DNA of 64,000 nt from Sinorhizobium terangae (GTDB taxonomy: Bacteria > Pseudomonadota > Alphaproteobacteria > Rhizobiales > Rhizobiaceae). The notes under the pieces were generated by a model that was given only the letters and a program-made list of their open reading frames with translations, made no database searches and was not told the origin of the DNA. A program made the position numbers and the translations under genes. Of the stretch, positions 45,670-54,672 are shown piece by piece. Every line of letters begins with the position of its first letter. Position 1 is the stretch's first letter. The stretch lies in the NCBI RefSeq assembly GCF_009601505.1, contig NZ_WITC01000036.1, positions 216,105-280,104 of the forward strand. The letters run 5' to 3'.

Positions 45670-47940
45670 TTATCCGGCTGCAGCAAGCGACATTTCAGGT
45701 TTCAGGGATTGCCCGCGCGATGCGGCAACGATGGCGTCGACATCAAGAATGAGCGCCACGCGGCCATCGCCAAGGATGGTCGCCGCGGCAATTCCCGGGA
45801 CATGGGTATAGTTCGCCTCAAGGCTCTTGATCACCACTTGCCGCTGCCCCTGGATCGCGTCCACCATCAGGGCGCGCTGGCCGCCGCCCTCGGACTCGAC
45901 GAGCAGCGCCACGCCCTCGACCGGATTGGCCTGCGTCGCGCGGAAGTTCAGGATGCGGCCGACATCGACCAGCGGGCAGAATGAGTTGCGGATCGAGATC
46001 AGGCGCTGGCTGGCGCCGAAGCTGTGGATCGCGGAAGCCTCGGGCTGAAGCGTTTCGACGATCGCGGTCAGCGGCACGACCAGCGTCTGGTTGGCGACCG
46101 TCACCACCATGCCGTCGAGGACGGCGAGCGTCAGCGGCAGGCTCATCGTGAAGACCGACCCCTGTCCGGGCTTGGACGAGATGTTAATGCGCCCGCCGAG
46201 CGCCTGGATCGAGCGCTTGACGACATCCATGCCGACGCCGCGGCCGGAAATGTCGGAGATCTTGTCGGCGGTCGAGAAGCCCGCATGGAAGATCAGGTTG
46301 TCGATTTCCTCGTCCGAGAGATTGGCGTCGGCGGCGATGAGATCGTTGTCGATCGCCTTCTGGCGCACCTTCTCGCGATTGATGCCCGCGCCGTCGTCGG
46401 CAAGCTCGATGACGATGCGGCCCGAACGGTGCTTGGCCGTCAGGCGCACAGTGCCTTCGGCGCTCTTGCCGGCGGCAAGCCGTTTTTCCGGCGTTTCGAG
46501 GCCGTGGTCGACGGCGTTGCGGATCATATGCGTCAGCGGTTCGGCGAGCTTGTCGATGACTGTCTTGTCCACTTCCGTATTCTCGCCCTCGGTGACGAGG
46601 CGAACGGACTTGCCGGTCATGTCGGCAATTTCGCGGACGATGCGCGACATGCGCTGGAAGACTGGCTTCACCGGCTGCGCGCGGATCGCCATGACGCTGT
46701 CCTGGATCTCGCGGGTGAGCTGTTGCAGCTCCTCGAGGCCCATGTTGATCGACGACGTACCATTGGTGTCGTTCTCGATCACGCTCTGCGACAGCATCGC
46801 CTGGTTGATGACGAGCTCGCCGACGAGGTTGATCAGCCGATCGACGCGATCGAGGTCCACGCGGATGGTCGGGGTCGCGGCCGAGGCGGCCTGCTGGGCG
46901 GCGGCGCTCGCCGCAGCCGTCGCATTCTTCTGAGCCTCCGCCGGCGCCCGGGTCGACGACTGGGCCATCTGCAAGACATTGCTTGCCGTCTCGGCCGCCG
47001 AAACGGCCGCATCGCGGTCGCGGTTGGCGAGTTGTTCTTCCTCCTCTGCCGAACCGGCGGGTGCCTCGTCCAGCAGCGAGAGATCGAAGGGAACGGGCTG
47101 CATCGGCAGCTCCTCGTTCGCATCGACCGCACAGGCGTCGGCCAAAGTGATGTCGAGGTCGCAGTCCCATTCCGCGAATTCGAACACTGAGCGGATCGCG
47201 TCTTCGCCCTTGTCCGTCTTCAGCGAAATCTTCCACGAGAAATAGGCCGCCTCCGGATTCATCCGGTCGAGCGGCTGCAGGCCATCCATGTCGCAGTGGA
47301 TGCTCATCTCGCCGAGGCGCGAGAGGTCGCGCAGAAGCAGCGTCGCGTCATTGCCTTTGGCATAAAGTTCGGATTTCGGCCTGAAGACGATCTCGTAGCA
47401 GGTCGCCTCGATCAGGGCCGTTTCATCCGCCTCGAAATCCTCGAAGGAAAAGGCAACGGGCTGGAAGCCTTCCTCGTTGAGAGGGGGCGTGGCAACGGGC
47501 GCAGGCGCGGGCGCTGCAGCCTTGGGCGCCGGCTCGGCAGCGGAGGTCTGCGGCGGCTCGCCGTTCGCCAGCGCCTCGAGTTCCTTGATCAGTTGGCGGC
47601 TGCGGGCCTGGTCGACACTGCCGCCATCCCGGGCAGCATTGGTGAGGTCGGCGAGCACGTCCGCCGACTTCAGCATGACCTTCAGAACGTCCTGGTTGGG
47701 CTCCAGCCTGTTGGATCGAACGCAATCGAGCGTCGTCTCGAACACATGCGCGAACGACACGAGATCATCCAGCCCGAACGCACCGGCGCCCCCCTTGATG
47801 GAGTGGACCGCGCGAAAGACGGCGTTGACCGTTTCCGGATCACGATCGCCGTCGTTGAGCTTCAGGAGACCCGACTCCAGTTCCGCGAGCTGCTCCTCGC
47901 ATTCCTGGAAGAAAATCTCTTTGATTTCGTTCATATCCAT
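45670..47940 (-). CDS. cheA: Chemotaxis histidine kinase CheA
   Basis: 756 residues. P1 phosphotransfer domain with H46 in AVHSIKGGAGAFGL; a response-regulator-docking region (P2) around 170-285; dimerisation helices near 370-430; the HATPase domain with N-box (HMIRNAVDHGLETPE) and G1/G2 boxes (ADDGAGINREKV, GRGVGMDVVKR); and a CheW-like P5 tail. It phosphorylates CheY1, CheY2 and CheB on receptor input. The first ATG is used; a second ATG lies two codons on. Confidence 0.97.
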   Translation of the reverse strand: MDMNEIKEIFFQECEEQLAELESGLLKLNDGDRDPETVNAVFRAVHSIKGGAGAFGLDDLVSFAHVFETTLDCVRSNRLEPNQDVLKVMLKSADVLADLTNAARDGGSVDQARSRQLIKELEALANGEPPQTSAAEPAPKAAAPAPAPVATPPLNEEGFQPVAFSFEDFEADETALIEATCYEIVFRPKSELYAKGNDATLLLRDLSRLGEMSIHCDMDGLQPLDRMNPEAAYFSWKISLKTDKGEDAIRSVFEFAEWDCDLDITLADACAVDANEELPMQPVPFDLSLLDEAPAGSAEEEEQLANRDRDAAVSAAETASNVLQMAQSSTRAPAEAQKNATAAASAAAQQAASAATPTIRVDLDRVDRLINLVGELVINQAMLSQSVIENDTNGTSSINMGLEELQQLTREIQDSVMAIRAQPVKPVFQRMSRIVREIADMTGKSVRLVTEGENTEVDKTVIDKLAEPLTHMIRNAVDHGLETPEKRLAAGKSAEGTVRLTAKHRSGRIVIELADDGAGINREKVRQKAIDNDLIAADANLSDEEIDNLIFHAGFSTADKISDISGRGVGMDVVKRSIQALGGRINISSKPGQGSVFTMSLPLTLAVLDGMVVTVANQTLVVPLTAIVETLQPEASAIHSFGASQRLISIRNSFCPLVDVGRILNFRATQANPVEGVALLVESEGGGQRALMVDAIQGQRQVVIKSLEANYTHVPGIAAATILGDGRVALILDVDAIVAASRGQSLKPEMSLAAAG

Positions 47941-47959
47941 TGGAGGCTGTCCTCGGATT

Positions 47960-48325
47960 TCAGGCCGTTACGCGCTCGATTGCATCGATCAGCTTGGTCG
48001 GGTCGAACGGTTTGACGATCCAGCCGGTGGCGCCTGCCTGCCGTGCACGGTTCTTCTTTTCGGCGTCGCTCTCCGTGGTCAGCACGAGGATCGGTACGGC
48101 GCGGTAACGGTCGTTCTTGCGCACGCCCTCTATGAAACCGAAGCCGTCGAGGCGCGGCATGTTGATGTCCGTTACGATAACGTCCGGATTGGCTTCCTCG
48201 AGCACCTCTAGACCTTCGACGCCGTCCTCGGCCTGGATCGTTTCGAATCCGGCATTGTTGAGCGTGACGAGAAGCATGTTCCGGATGGTCCGGGAGTCGT
48301 CGACAGTCAGAACTCTCTTCTTCAT
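47960..48325 (-). CDS. cheY1: Chemotaxis response regulator CheY1 (phosphate sink)
   Basis: 121-residue receiver domain with D9-D10, phospho-acceptor D53 (VIVTDINMPRLDG), T83 and K105 (WIVKPF). Its place next to cheS and cheA matches S. meliloti cheY1, whose product takes phosphate from CheA rather than acting on the motor. 19 bp before cheA. Confidence 0.93.
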   Translation of the reverse strand: MKKRVLTVDDSRTIRNMLLVTLNNAGFETIQAEDGVEGLEVLEEANPDVIVTDINMPRLDGFGFIEGVRKNDRYRAVPILVLTTESDAEKKNRARQAGATGWIVKPFDPTKLIDAIERVTA

Positions 48326-48328
48326 TTC

Positions 48329-48622
48329 TCAAATCTCCTTTGCCATCAGGGGATCGATGTCCACGCCGATGAGCTGTGTCGTTTTAACGAAGGCGTCCGA
48401 CACCTTCGCAAAGGTGAAAGACAGCTGCTGCTCTTCCCAATTTCTTGCACCCGCGATCAGCACCTGAACGCAGAGCGCACCGATCCGCTCGACGGCGGAG
48501 GCGTCGATGGCGACCGCGCTGCCTTTCAGCGCCAGCAGCTTTTCATGCAGGGCCGTCGCCTCATTCAGATCGAGCACAGGAGCGAGCCTGAGCGTCTTCT
48601 GAGCGGTCTTCTTGCTGGCCAT
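48329..48622 (-). CDS. cheS: CheS, STAS-like partner of CheA
   Basis: 97 residues from the ATG at 48622, the size known for S. meliloti CheS. The compact pattern LDLNEATALHEKLLALKGSA, VAIDASAVERIGALCVQVLI is that of a small STAS-fold protein. CheS binds CheA and speeds drainage of phosphate through CheY1. The frame stays open further upstream, but that part overlaps the receptor gene's end. Three bases from cheY1. Confidence 0.9.
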   Translation of the reverse strand: MASKKTAQKTLRLAPVLDLNEATALHEKLLALKGSAVAIDASAVERIGALCVQVLIAGARNWEEQQLSFTFAKVSDAFVKTTQLIGVDIDPLMAKEI

Positions 48623-48660
48623 TTCGGTTTTCCTCGCCTGCCTAAATGTCTTGCCCAAGG

Positions 48661-50295
48661 CTAATGATGCCGCCGCGCAGCTTGTCGCTCCGAGACAGCA
48701 TCGTTGTCGAAGAGAGCGGACGCGTCGTCCTCGCCGGCCGGCGCTGCCGCGCACTGCGGTGCGCGCGGCAGCGCCGGGCTGCGCGTCGCCGCGGCACGCG
48801 CCGCCTGATGCCGTTCGAAACGGAACCTGCGGATGGTCCGGCTGAGCTCTTCGATCACTCCATGAAGGTCGTCCGATGAACTCGCCGCGCTTTCCGCCAG
48901 CGCCGCGCTTTGCTGCATTGCTAGCGAGATGCCGCCGATTTCTGACGTCGCGGCACGAAGATCGCTCACCTGATCTTCGGCATCGCGGGCGATGCCCGAA
49001 ACGGCCGCGTTGATGGAAATCACCTGCTCGACAATGCTGCTGATCGCGTCCTGGGTCCGAGCGACCCTCTCGACGCCGGCCTCGACCTGTGCCTTGGTTC
49101 CGGTAACAAGCTGCTTGATCTCACGCGCCGCCTCGCCGGAACGCTGCGCAAGTGCGCGGACCTCCTGGGCGACCACCGCGAAGCCGCGGCCGCTCTCGCC
49201 GGCGCGCGCGGCCTCGATGCCGGCGTTGAGAGCCAGAAGATTGGTCTGGAAGGCAATCTCGTCGATCACGCCGATGATCTGACCGATTTTTTCGGCCGAT
49301 GCCTCGATGTCGGCCATCGCGGAAATCGCCTGGCCGGCAATCTCACCGCTGCGCTCGACGGCAATGCGCGTCGCGTTCGCTTTCGCCTCGGTTTCACCGA
49401 TGCGCGCCGATCCGGCTTGCACACGTTCGGTCATGCCGCCAAGCGTTGCCGCCTGACGCGAAAGTGCCTCGGCTTCGCCTCCAGCCTTGCCAGAGAATTC
49501 AGCCGCGCGGGCGTGCAGCTGCGAGACCATCGCTTCTGCCGTTACGCTACGCTCGTCCGCGGATTGCAGGGCAGCCTGAATCTGATCGAGGGAGGCATTA
49601 AGGCGTGTGACGATCGGTTGATATGCATCCGAAGCGTCTTCCGGCAGGCGGACAGCAAGGTCGCCGTCTCCGAGAGCCTGCAGAAAGTTTGCGAAAAGAT
49701 CGCTGACTTCCGTCTCGTCGTCCCGGCGCTGTTCGGCGAGCTGCCGCTGATGCTGCTGCCTCAGCGCATTGAAACGCAGCGACACCGCAATCTCCGTGTC
49801 GACGAAGGTGGTGCGCACGAGCGCAGCGACAAGGGCGCAGAGTTCCTTCTTGCGCGCCTTGCCGAAGGGAAGCAGTGAGTTGGGCCACGCGTCCTCGATA
49901 AGACCGGTCAGCAAATGCTCCAGCACTACCGCATGGCCGGCGACCTGCCAGCGCGGGTCGAGCCCCATCCGGCCTTCCGTATCGGCAAGCACTTTCACGC
50001 GCTCTGCATAAAGCCCGTCGAAACGGGCATCGGTCAGCACGTTCCAATGCGACGACTGCAAATCGTGCAGGCGATCGAGCTGGCGGTCGCTGTCGAAATG
50101 GCGGGCGGCCTCCGGATAGGTCTGGAACCTTTGAAAGAGATCGCGAAGCGCAAGGTCGATGCGCGGCGAAAGGGCCTGCCGATGGTGGCGCAGAAGCGCG
50201 CAGCCGTCTTCGTCGAGCCCGGCAAAACGCAGGCGCTCAAGCAAGCTTCCCGCTTGGCCCTTCCTTGCCTGTTCTGACGACGCGTCCTGCTTCAC
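48661..50295 (-). CDS. icpA: Soluble chemoreceptor IcpA with protoglobin-like N-terminus
   Basis: 544 residues from a GTG at 50295 (GGGG nearby); an ATG at 50412 would add 39 residues without family look. No membrane helix. Residues about 18-165 resemble the protoglobin sensor fold ([28 protein letters not shown]). The methyl-accepting hairpin ([20 protein letters not shown] and what follows, about 340-385) binds CheA/CheW. S. meliloti IcpA, first gene of the che operon, is such a receptor. The residue aligned by eye with the heme-binding histidine of HemAT is a glutamate (E107), so heme binding is doubtful. The tail ends in a flexible Ala/Pro-rich stretch. Confidence 0.88.
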   Translation of the reverse strand: MKQDASSEQARKGQAGSLLERLRFAGLDEDGCALLRHHRQALSPRIDLALRDLFQRFQTYPEAARHFDSDRQLDRLHDLQSSHWNVLTDARFDGLYAERVKVLADTEGRMGLDPRWQVAGHAVVLEHLLTGLIEDAWPNSLLPFGKARKKELCALVAALVRTTFVDTEIAVSLRFNALRQQHQRQLAEQRRDDETEVSDLFANFLQALGDGDLAVRLPEDASDAYQPIVTRLNASLDQIQAALQSADERSVTAEAMVSQLHARAAEFSGKAGGEAEALSRQAATLGGMTERVQAGSARIGETEAKANATRIAVERSGEIAGQAISAMADIEASAEKIGQIIGVIDEIAFQTNLLALNAGIEAARAGESGRGFAVVAQEVRALAQRSGEAAREIKQLVTGTKAQVEAGVERVARTQDAISSIVEQVISINAAVSGIARDAEDQVSDLRAATSEIGGISLAMQQSAALAESAASSSDDLHGVIEELSRTIRRFRFERHQAARAAATRSPALPRAPQCAAAPAGEDDASALFDNDAVSERQAARRHH

Positions 50296-50438
50296 ACCAA
50301 TCCCCGGCCTGTTGCACAATCGAAACTCGCCTGGGGAGGGCCGGCCAGCAAGCCAGCGGTGGGCACATCCGATCAATGTGATCAGCGCGCCGCAGCGTCT
50401 GCCATCGTCCATCCCGCAAGTAATTTCGGTGAAGAATA

Positions 50439-50479
50439 GATACCGGACCGGAACCGGTACGGCGGTGCGGCGTCATGCC
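50439..50479 (-). promoter_or_regulatory. Class III-type box upstream of icpA and the chemotaxis operon
   Basis: Gene direction: GGCATGACGC, 12 bases, CCGGT, 5 bases, TCCGGTATC. The same modules precede the three flagellin genes. It ends 143 bp before the GTG used for icpA and 26 bp before the alternative ATG at 50412. Confidence 0.55.
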
Positions 50480-50798
50480 TTGAGGAGTAGCTGAGACTTT
50501 CCTATTCCGACGTGTACGACCATGTTTATGGTTAATTCGTTGCTTGAAAGTTAACGGTTCCTGGCCCGCAATTGGATTCGCTAAAGTTCGCGGATGACTT
50601 GTGGACCACCGGTTGTGCAATGCAACGGGACGGCGTTATTCGATCAAACAACAACAGGTTTTCAATCACAAGAGTTTAGAGTTGTGCTTCTACTTGCCAT
50701 CGCGTATCGAAGCGCAAGTGGAAAAGGCGCAGGCCGCCGGCAGTAACTTTCACACGGGCTGGGCGACATCATGATGGTGCGCCGACGGGAAATGAACA
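50480..50798. other. Intergenic region upstream of the che operon
   Basis: About 320 bp, AT-rich between 50520 and 50700, with TTAAC-containing stretches on both strands. No gene recognised. It may hold further upstream control sites of the chemotaxis operon. Confidence 0.35.
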
Positions 50799-50912
50799 AT
50801 GATTGTTCTTGGAATAGGCGCCGCCATCACTGCAATCCTGACAATGGCGGCAATTTCGATCGTCATCAATCTTGAACACAACCGGTCGCTACGCCGGAAC
50901 GCGGTTTTCTGA
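50799..50912 (+). CDS. Possible small single-span membrane protein
   Basis: 37-codon frame MIVLGIGAAITAILTMAAIS... ending with a positively charged tail (EHNRSLRRNAVF). Residues 1-23 form one hydrophobic helix and the charged tail would stay in the cytoplasm, a common design of real small membrane proteins. An ACGGGAA sequence lies 6 bp upstream. It stands alone between the che and rha operons. Conservation cannot be judged here, so this is a candidate only. Confidence 0.35.
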   Translation: MIVLGIGAAITAILTMAAISIVINLEHNRSLRRNAVF

Positions 50913-50973
50913 TCGACCTGCGCGATGCAACAGCTCTACTTGGTAATGTACATCACATTACAGCGGGTAGACT

Positions 50974-52362
50974 TTAGGCATTGACTGCGCGCTTTACGTG
51001 CGCCGCAGTGAGCGCTCGCCATTCCTCGGCATATTCCGCATAGCCATCCGAGACGGTATCCTTGAAGGGTTCCGCCCCCGTGTGAACACGAACGCCGGCC
51101 ACGAGACAGGCTGCACCAAGGCTGGTTCCGGTGGCACTGTGGCTGCCGGCAAGGACCGGTCTGGCCGTGGCTGCGGCAAGCATCCGCAGGTAGGCGGCGT
51201 TGGCGGCGAAGGGTCCTTCGACGACGATCTCTCCCCTTGCTCCGATGAGATCAAGGCATGTCGCCGTCATCAGGGCGAGATGAAAGGAGACGACAGCAAG
51301 CCGCTCGTCCGGAGCGAGCGCCCTTTCGTCGGTCGTCCAGCACGCACGGGTCGAAGGAAAAGGACCCGAGCCGACGGGCACCGATGGCAGCAGCATGTGG
51401 CGAGCGTCCAGAACCTTGCCTTCCGCCTCCAGGGAACCGGTGGGCGGGTCCTCGCCGACAAGCGTCGAGAAGGCGCGACCGCCCATGAAACGGGCCGAGG
51501 GGACCGGATCGCCAAGCGCGTTGACGTTGATCAGCGTGTCACGTTTCTCGTCGAGATCCACCCTGTCGCCGCCGACCGACAGGATCACAACCCAGGTACC
51601 GGTCGAAACAACCGAGAACGGGGCGCTGCGGGTCAGCAGATGCGGCAGCAATGAGGCATTGGAGTCATGGATCCCGCAATAGACCGGCAGATTTCGCGGC
51701 AAGCCCGTTTCGTCCGCCAGCTGTTGTCGCAGCCCGCCCAGCACGTCGCTCGCCTTGCGCACGGGCGCGAAGAGTTTGCGCCAGCCGAGTGCCCCGACCA
51801 TCGATGAAAACGCCGCGGCTTTCGGATTCCAGAGGTCGGTGTGGCAGCCGAGCGAGGTCAATTCGTTCGCCCTTACGCCTGTCAGCCGGTAGGACCAGTA
51901 CTGCGCATAGGTCAGGATCGTCGTGACCTTCGCGAAGTGCTCCGGAAACATGCGCGCCTGCCAGAAGAGCTGTGCGCCGACATTCAGGCCCATCGGAAGA
52001 CGCGCCGAGCCGGTCTCCGAGAACGGCGCACGAACCCGGTCATAATCCTCCGCGAGCGCATCCGGCCCGGTGAACTCGTAATCCAGAACCGGCAGCGCAA
52101 GATTGCCGGCATCGTCGAGCAGGACGGCGGTCGCCCCGTGTGTCGCAACCGATATGGCGTCGACCTTGTGCTCGCGATGAAGTGCCGCGAGACTGTCGAG
52201 AACGAAGCGCCAAAGGCGCTCGATATCGAAGTGCGGGTAAAGGCCGTTGTCGACCACGCCATTGCCCGTCTTGCGCACGGCGATTTCCTCGAACCGGTCG
52301 AGATCGACCAGCGCGACCTTGGCGTTCGTCTTGCCTATGTCGATGACAGCGACCGTCTTCAT
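50974..52362 (-). CDS. rhaK: Rhamnulokinase-type sugar kinase RhaK
   Basis: 462 residues, FGGY kinase family: N-terminal MKTVAVIDIGKTNAKVALVD phosphate-binding motif, middle GIHDSNASLLPHL and FSVVSTGTWVVILSVGGD, C-terminal GSHSATGTSLGAACLVAG. In R. leguminosarum RhaK is the kinase of the rhamnose pathway and is also needed for the ABC importer to work. Last gene of rhaRSTPQUK, 2 bp after rhaU. Confidence 0.93.
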   Translation of the reverse strand: MKTVAVIDIGKTNAKVALVDLDRFEEIAVRKTGNGVVDNGLYPHFDIERLWRFVLDSLAALHREHKVDAISVATHGATAVLLDDAGNLALPVLDYEFTGPDALAEDYDRVRAPFSETGSARLPMGLNVGAQLFWQARMFPEHFAKVTTILTYAQYWSYRLTGVRANELTSLGCHTDLWNPKAAAFSSMVGALGWRKLFAPVRKASDVLGGLRQQLADETGLPRNLPVYCGIHDSNASLLPHLLTRSAPFSVVSTGTWVVILSVGGDRVDLDEKRDTLINVNALGDPVPSARFMGGRAFSTLVGEDPPTGSLEAEGKVLDARHMLLPSVPVGSGPFPSTRACWTTDERALAPDERLAVVSFHLALMTATCLDLIGARGEIVVEGPFAANAAYLRMLAAATARPVLAGSHSATGTSLGAACLVAGVRVHTGAEPFKDTVSDGYAEYAEEWRALTAAHVKRAVNA

Positions 52363-52364
52363 CG

Positions 52365-52679
52365 TCAGCTCAGATGGAAAACAGTCTTCAGCGGTACGGC
52401 GACAGGCTCGTTGTCGTCATGCGTCTCCATAATATCGGCCATATGGGCCCACCACTTTTGCATGACCGGGTGCGAGGGAAGCTCCGCCATCCCGTGCGTG
52501 TCGGTCCGCCAGAGCACGCCGAAAAGCAGGTTGGTCTCTTCGTCGAGATGGATCGAATAGTCGGAAATTCCCGCTTCCTTGAGCAGAACGACCAGTTCAG
52601 GCCAGATCGCGTCGTGGCGCGCCTGGTATTCGGCGGCCATGCCGGGATTGAGGCGCATGCGGAAGGCATATTTTTCCAT
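52365..52679 (-). CDS. rhaU: L-rhamnose mutarotase RhaU
   Basis: 104 residues. [60 protein letters not shown] and [12 protein letters not shown] are those of the RhaM/RhaU family, which interconverts the alpha and beta anomers. The conserved H22 and tryptophans are present. Located between the permease and kinase genes of the operon. ATG at 52679, the only start giving the family N-terminus. Confidence 0.95.
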   Translation of the reverse strand: MEKYAFRMRLNPGMAAEYQARHDAIWPELVVLLKEAGISDYSIHLDEETNLLFGVLWRTDTHGMAELPSHPVMQKWWAHMADIMETHDDNEPVAVPLKTVFHLS

Positions 52680-52687
52680 CGATAACC

Positions 52688-53692
52688 TCAATGTGCGAGG
52701 CGGCGGCGCGCACGCTGCCAAAGGATCGGCAGGGCGATGACCGAGATCAGCAGCAGGCCGATGAAGATCGACATGACGATGCCCGGCACGTTCAGGAGGC
52801 CGAAGCCGAAGGTGACCATGCCCATGATCAGCGCCGCCAGCACGACGCCGGGAATGGTACCCGAGCCGCCGAGAATGTTGACGCCGCCGAGAACGACCAT
52901 CGTTACCACTTCCAGTTCCCAGCCGAGTGCGATCGACGGGCGTGTCGAGCCAAGGCGCGAGGTGAGGCAGATCGAGGCGAGGCCCGCCATCAGCCCGGTC
53001 AGCAGGAAAAGGATGAACTTCACCCGCGCGACGCGCACGCCCGAAAAAAGCGCTGCGGTCTGGTTGTTGCCGATCGCATAGACGGCGCGGCCGAAATTCG
53101 TCTTGTGCAGCAGCACGCCGTAAAGGATGGCAAGCAACACGAAAAGCGTGAACTCGAAGGAGAAGACCCACCAGACATAGCCCTGCCCGAACCAGGCGAA
53201 GCTTTCGGGATAGCCGGTAAACGCCTGGTCGCCGAGGACGATGAAGGAGAGCCCGCGAAACAGGCTCATCGTGCCGATCGTCACCACGATCGACGGCAAT
53301 CCGAGGCCGGTGATCAGCAGCCCGTTGACCATGCCGCAGACGAGCCCGACGCCAAGGCCGATCGCGACGAGCGCCGGCGTATCGACGCCCAATTGCACGG
53401 CATAGCCCATTGCCGTCGAGGCGAGCGCAATGATCGATGCGACCGAAAGGTCGATCTCGCCGGAGATGATCACGAGCGCCATGGCGAAGGCAATCATTGC
53501 CTTCTCGGTGAAATTGAAGGTGGCGTCGGAGAGGTTCCACGGATCGAGAAAATAGGGCGACGCCAGCGAATTGCCGAGAAAGATCGCGATCGCGACAGCA
53601 AGCAGCAGGCTTTCCCAGCTTTTCAGGATGCGGGCACCGCGGCCCTGCAGCCGGTCCGGAATATTGCGGGGAGAAAGGTGAGCGTCCGTCAT
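52688..53692 (-). CDS. rhaQ: Rhamnose ABC transporter permease RhaQ
   Basis: 334 residues, about nine hydrophobic helices, of the ribose/xylose-type permease family (BPD_transp_2): [40 protein letters not shown], and [20 protein letters not shown] with [18 protein letters not shown]. Pairs with RhaP as the membrane channel of the importer. Its ATG overlaps the rhaP stop. Confidence 0.92.
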   Translation of the reverse strand: MTDAHLSPRNIPDRLQGRGARILKSWESLLLAVAIAIFLGNSLASPYFLDPWNLSDATFNFTEKAMIAFAMALVIISGEIDLSVASIIALASTAMGYAVQLGVDTPALVAIGLGVGLVCGMVNGLLITGLGLPSIVVTIGTMSLFRGLSFIVLGDQAFTGYPESFAWFGQGYVWWVFSFEFTLFVLLAILYGVLLHKTNFGRAVYAIGNNQTAALFSGVRVARVKFILFLLTGLMAGLASICLTSRLGSTRPSIALGWELEVVTMVVLGGVNILGGSGTIPGVVLAALIMGMVTFGFGLLNVPGIVMSIFIGLLLISVIALPILWQRARRRLAH

Positions 53693-54672
53693 CAGACCGC
53701 CTCCGCTTTTCTAAGAATGACACGGCCCTTGCGCTTCTCGGCGCGGGCGTTGACGGCGACCGCGATGATGATGACCGTTCCGGAAATCGCCATCTGCGCG
53801 AAGGGCGATATGTTGATGACCGGTAGCGCGTTCTTGATCACGCCAAGGAACAGGGCGCCCAGCACGGCGCCCGCCACCGAGCCGATGCCGCCGGCAATCG
53901 AAATGCCGCCGATGACGCAGGCCGCAATGATATCGAGCTCGAATCCGGCGGCGATATCGACATAGGCGACCGCATAGCGCGACACCCAGAGATAGCCGGA
54001 AAGGCCGGCGAGCGTACCCGAGAGGCAATAGGCGAAGAAGCGCGTGCGGCCCACATCGATGCCTGTATAGACGGCCGCATGCGGATTGCCGCCGACGGCA
54101 TAGAAGGCGCGCCCAAGCGGAGTGCGGCTCATCACCAGGAACATCAGCGCAATCATCAGAAGCGAGAGCCAGGAGAGCACCGGCAAGCCCACAAGGTCCA
54201 AACGCGGCAGCGCCTTGAAGGCGTCACTCATCTCGTGCGCGTTGATCCACTTGCCGTCGGTCAAGAGAAAGATCAGGCCGCGATAGATCGTCAGCGTTCC
54301 AAGCGTGACGACGATCGGCGGGATGTTGAGTTTCCAGACGAGCGTTCCGTTGATCATGCCAAGCACGCAACCGAGCGCCATCGCCGCAAGAATGACCAGG
54401 GGAATCGGCAGGCCGGGAAAGGCGTTGTTCAACATGGCCGCGACCATGCCACTCAGCGCAAGGTTGGCGGCCATCGACAGATCGATACAGCGGGTAAGGA
54501 TCACCGCCATCTGCCCGAGCGCCAGAATGATCAGAATGGAGGTGTCGTTGTAGACGCGAGCAAAGCTTGCCGGCGTTACGAAAGCGGGGAACCGCAACGC
54601 GATCAGGGCGACGAGCGCGACGATGGCGACGACCAGCAGGATTTCGCGATTCTTCAGGAGCTTCGCCATCAT
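53692..54672 (-). CDS. rhaP: Rhamnose ABC transporter permease RhaP
   Basis: 326 residues, same permease family with about nine helices: [60 protein letters not shown]. Heterodimer partner of RhaQ. Overlaps rhaT and rhaQ by four bases each. Two adjacent ATG codons at the start. Confidence 0.92.
   Translation of the reverse strand: MMAKLLKNREILLVVAIVALVALIALRFPAFVTPASFARVYNDTSILIILALGQMAVILTRCIDLSMAANLALSGMVAAMLNNAFPGLPIPLVILAAMALGCVLGMINGTLVWKLNIPPIVVTLGTLTIYRGLIFLLTDGKWINAHEMSDAFKALPRLDLVGLPVLSWLSLLMIALMFLVMSRTPLGRAFYAVGGNPHAAVYTGIDVGRTRFFAYCLSGTLAGLSGYLWVSRYAVAYVDIAAGFELDIIAACVIGGISIAGGIGSVAGAVLGALFLGVIKNALPVINISPFAQMAISGTVIIIAVAVNARAEKRKGRVILRKAEAV

Noticed and set aside
50943..50961. Small inverted repeat GTAATGT / ACATTAC after rhaK as terminator
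   Set aside because: The stem is AT-rich and short and no T-run follows; not enough to call.
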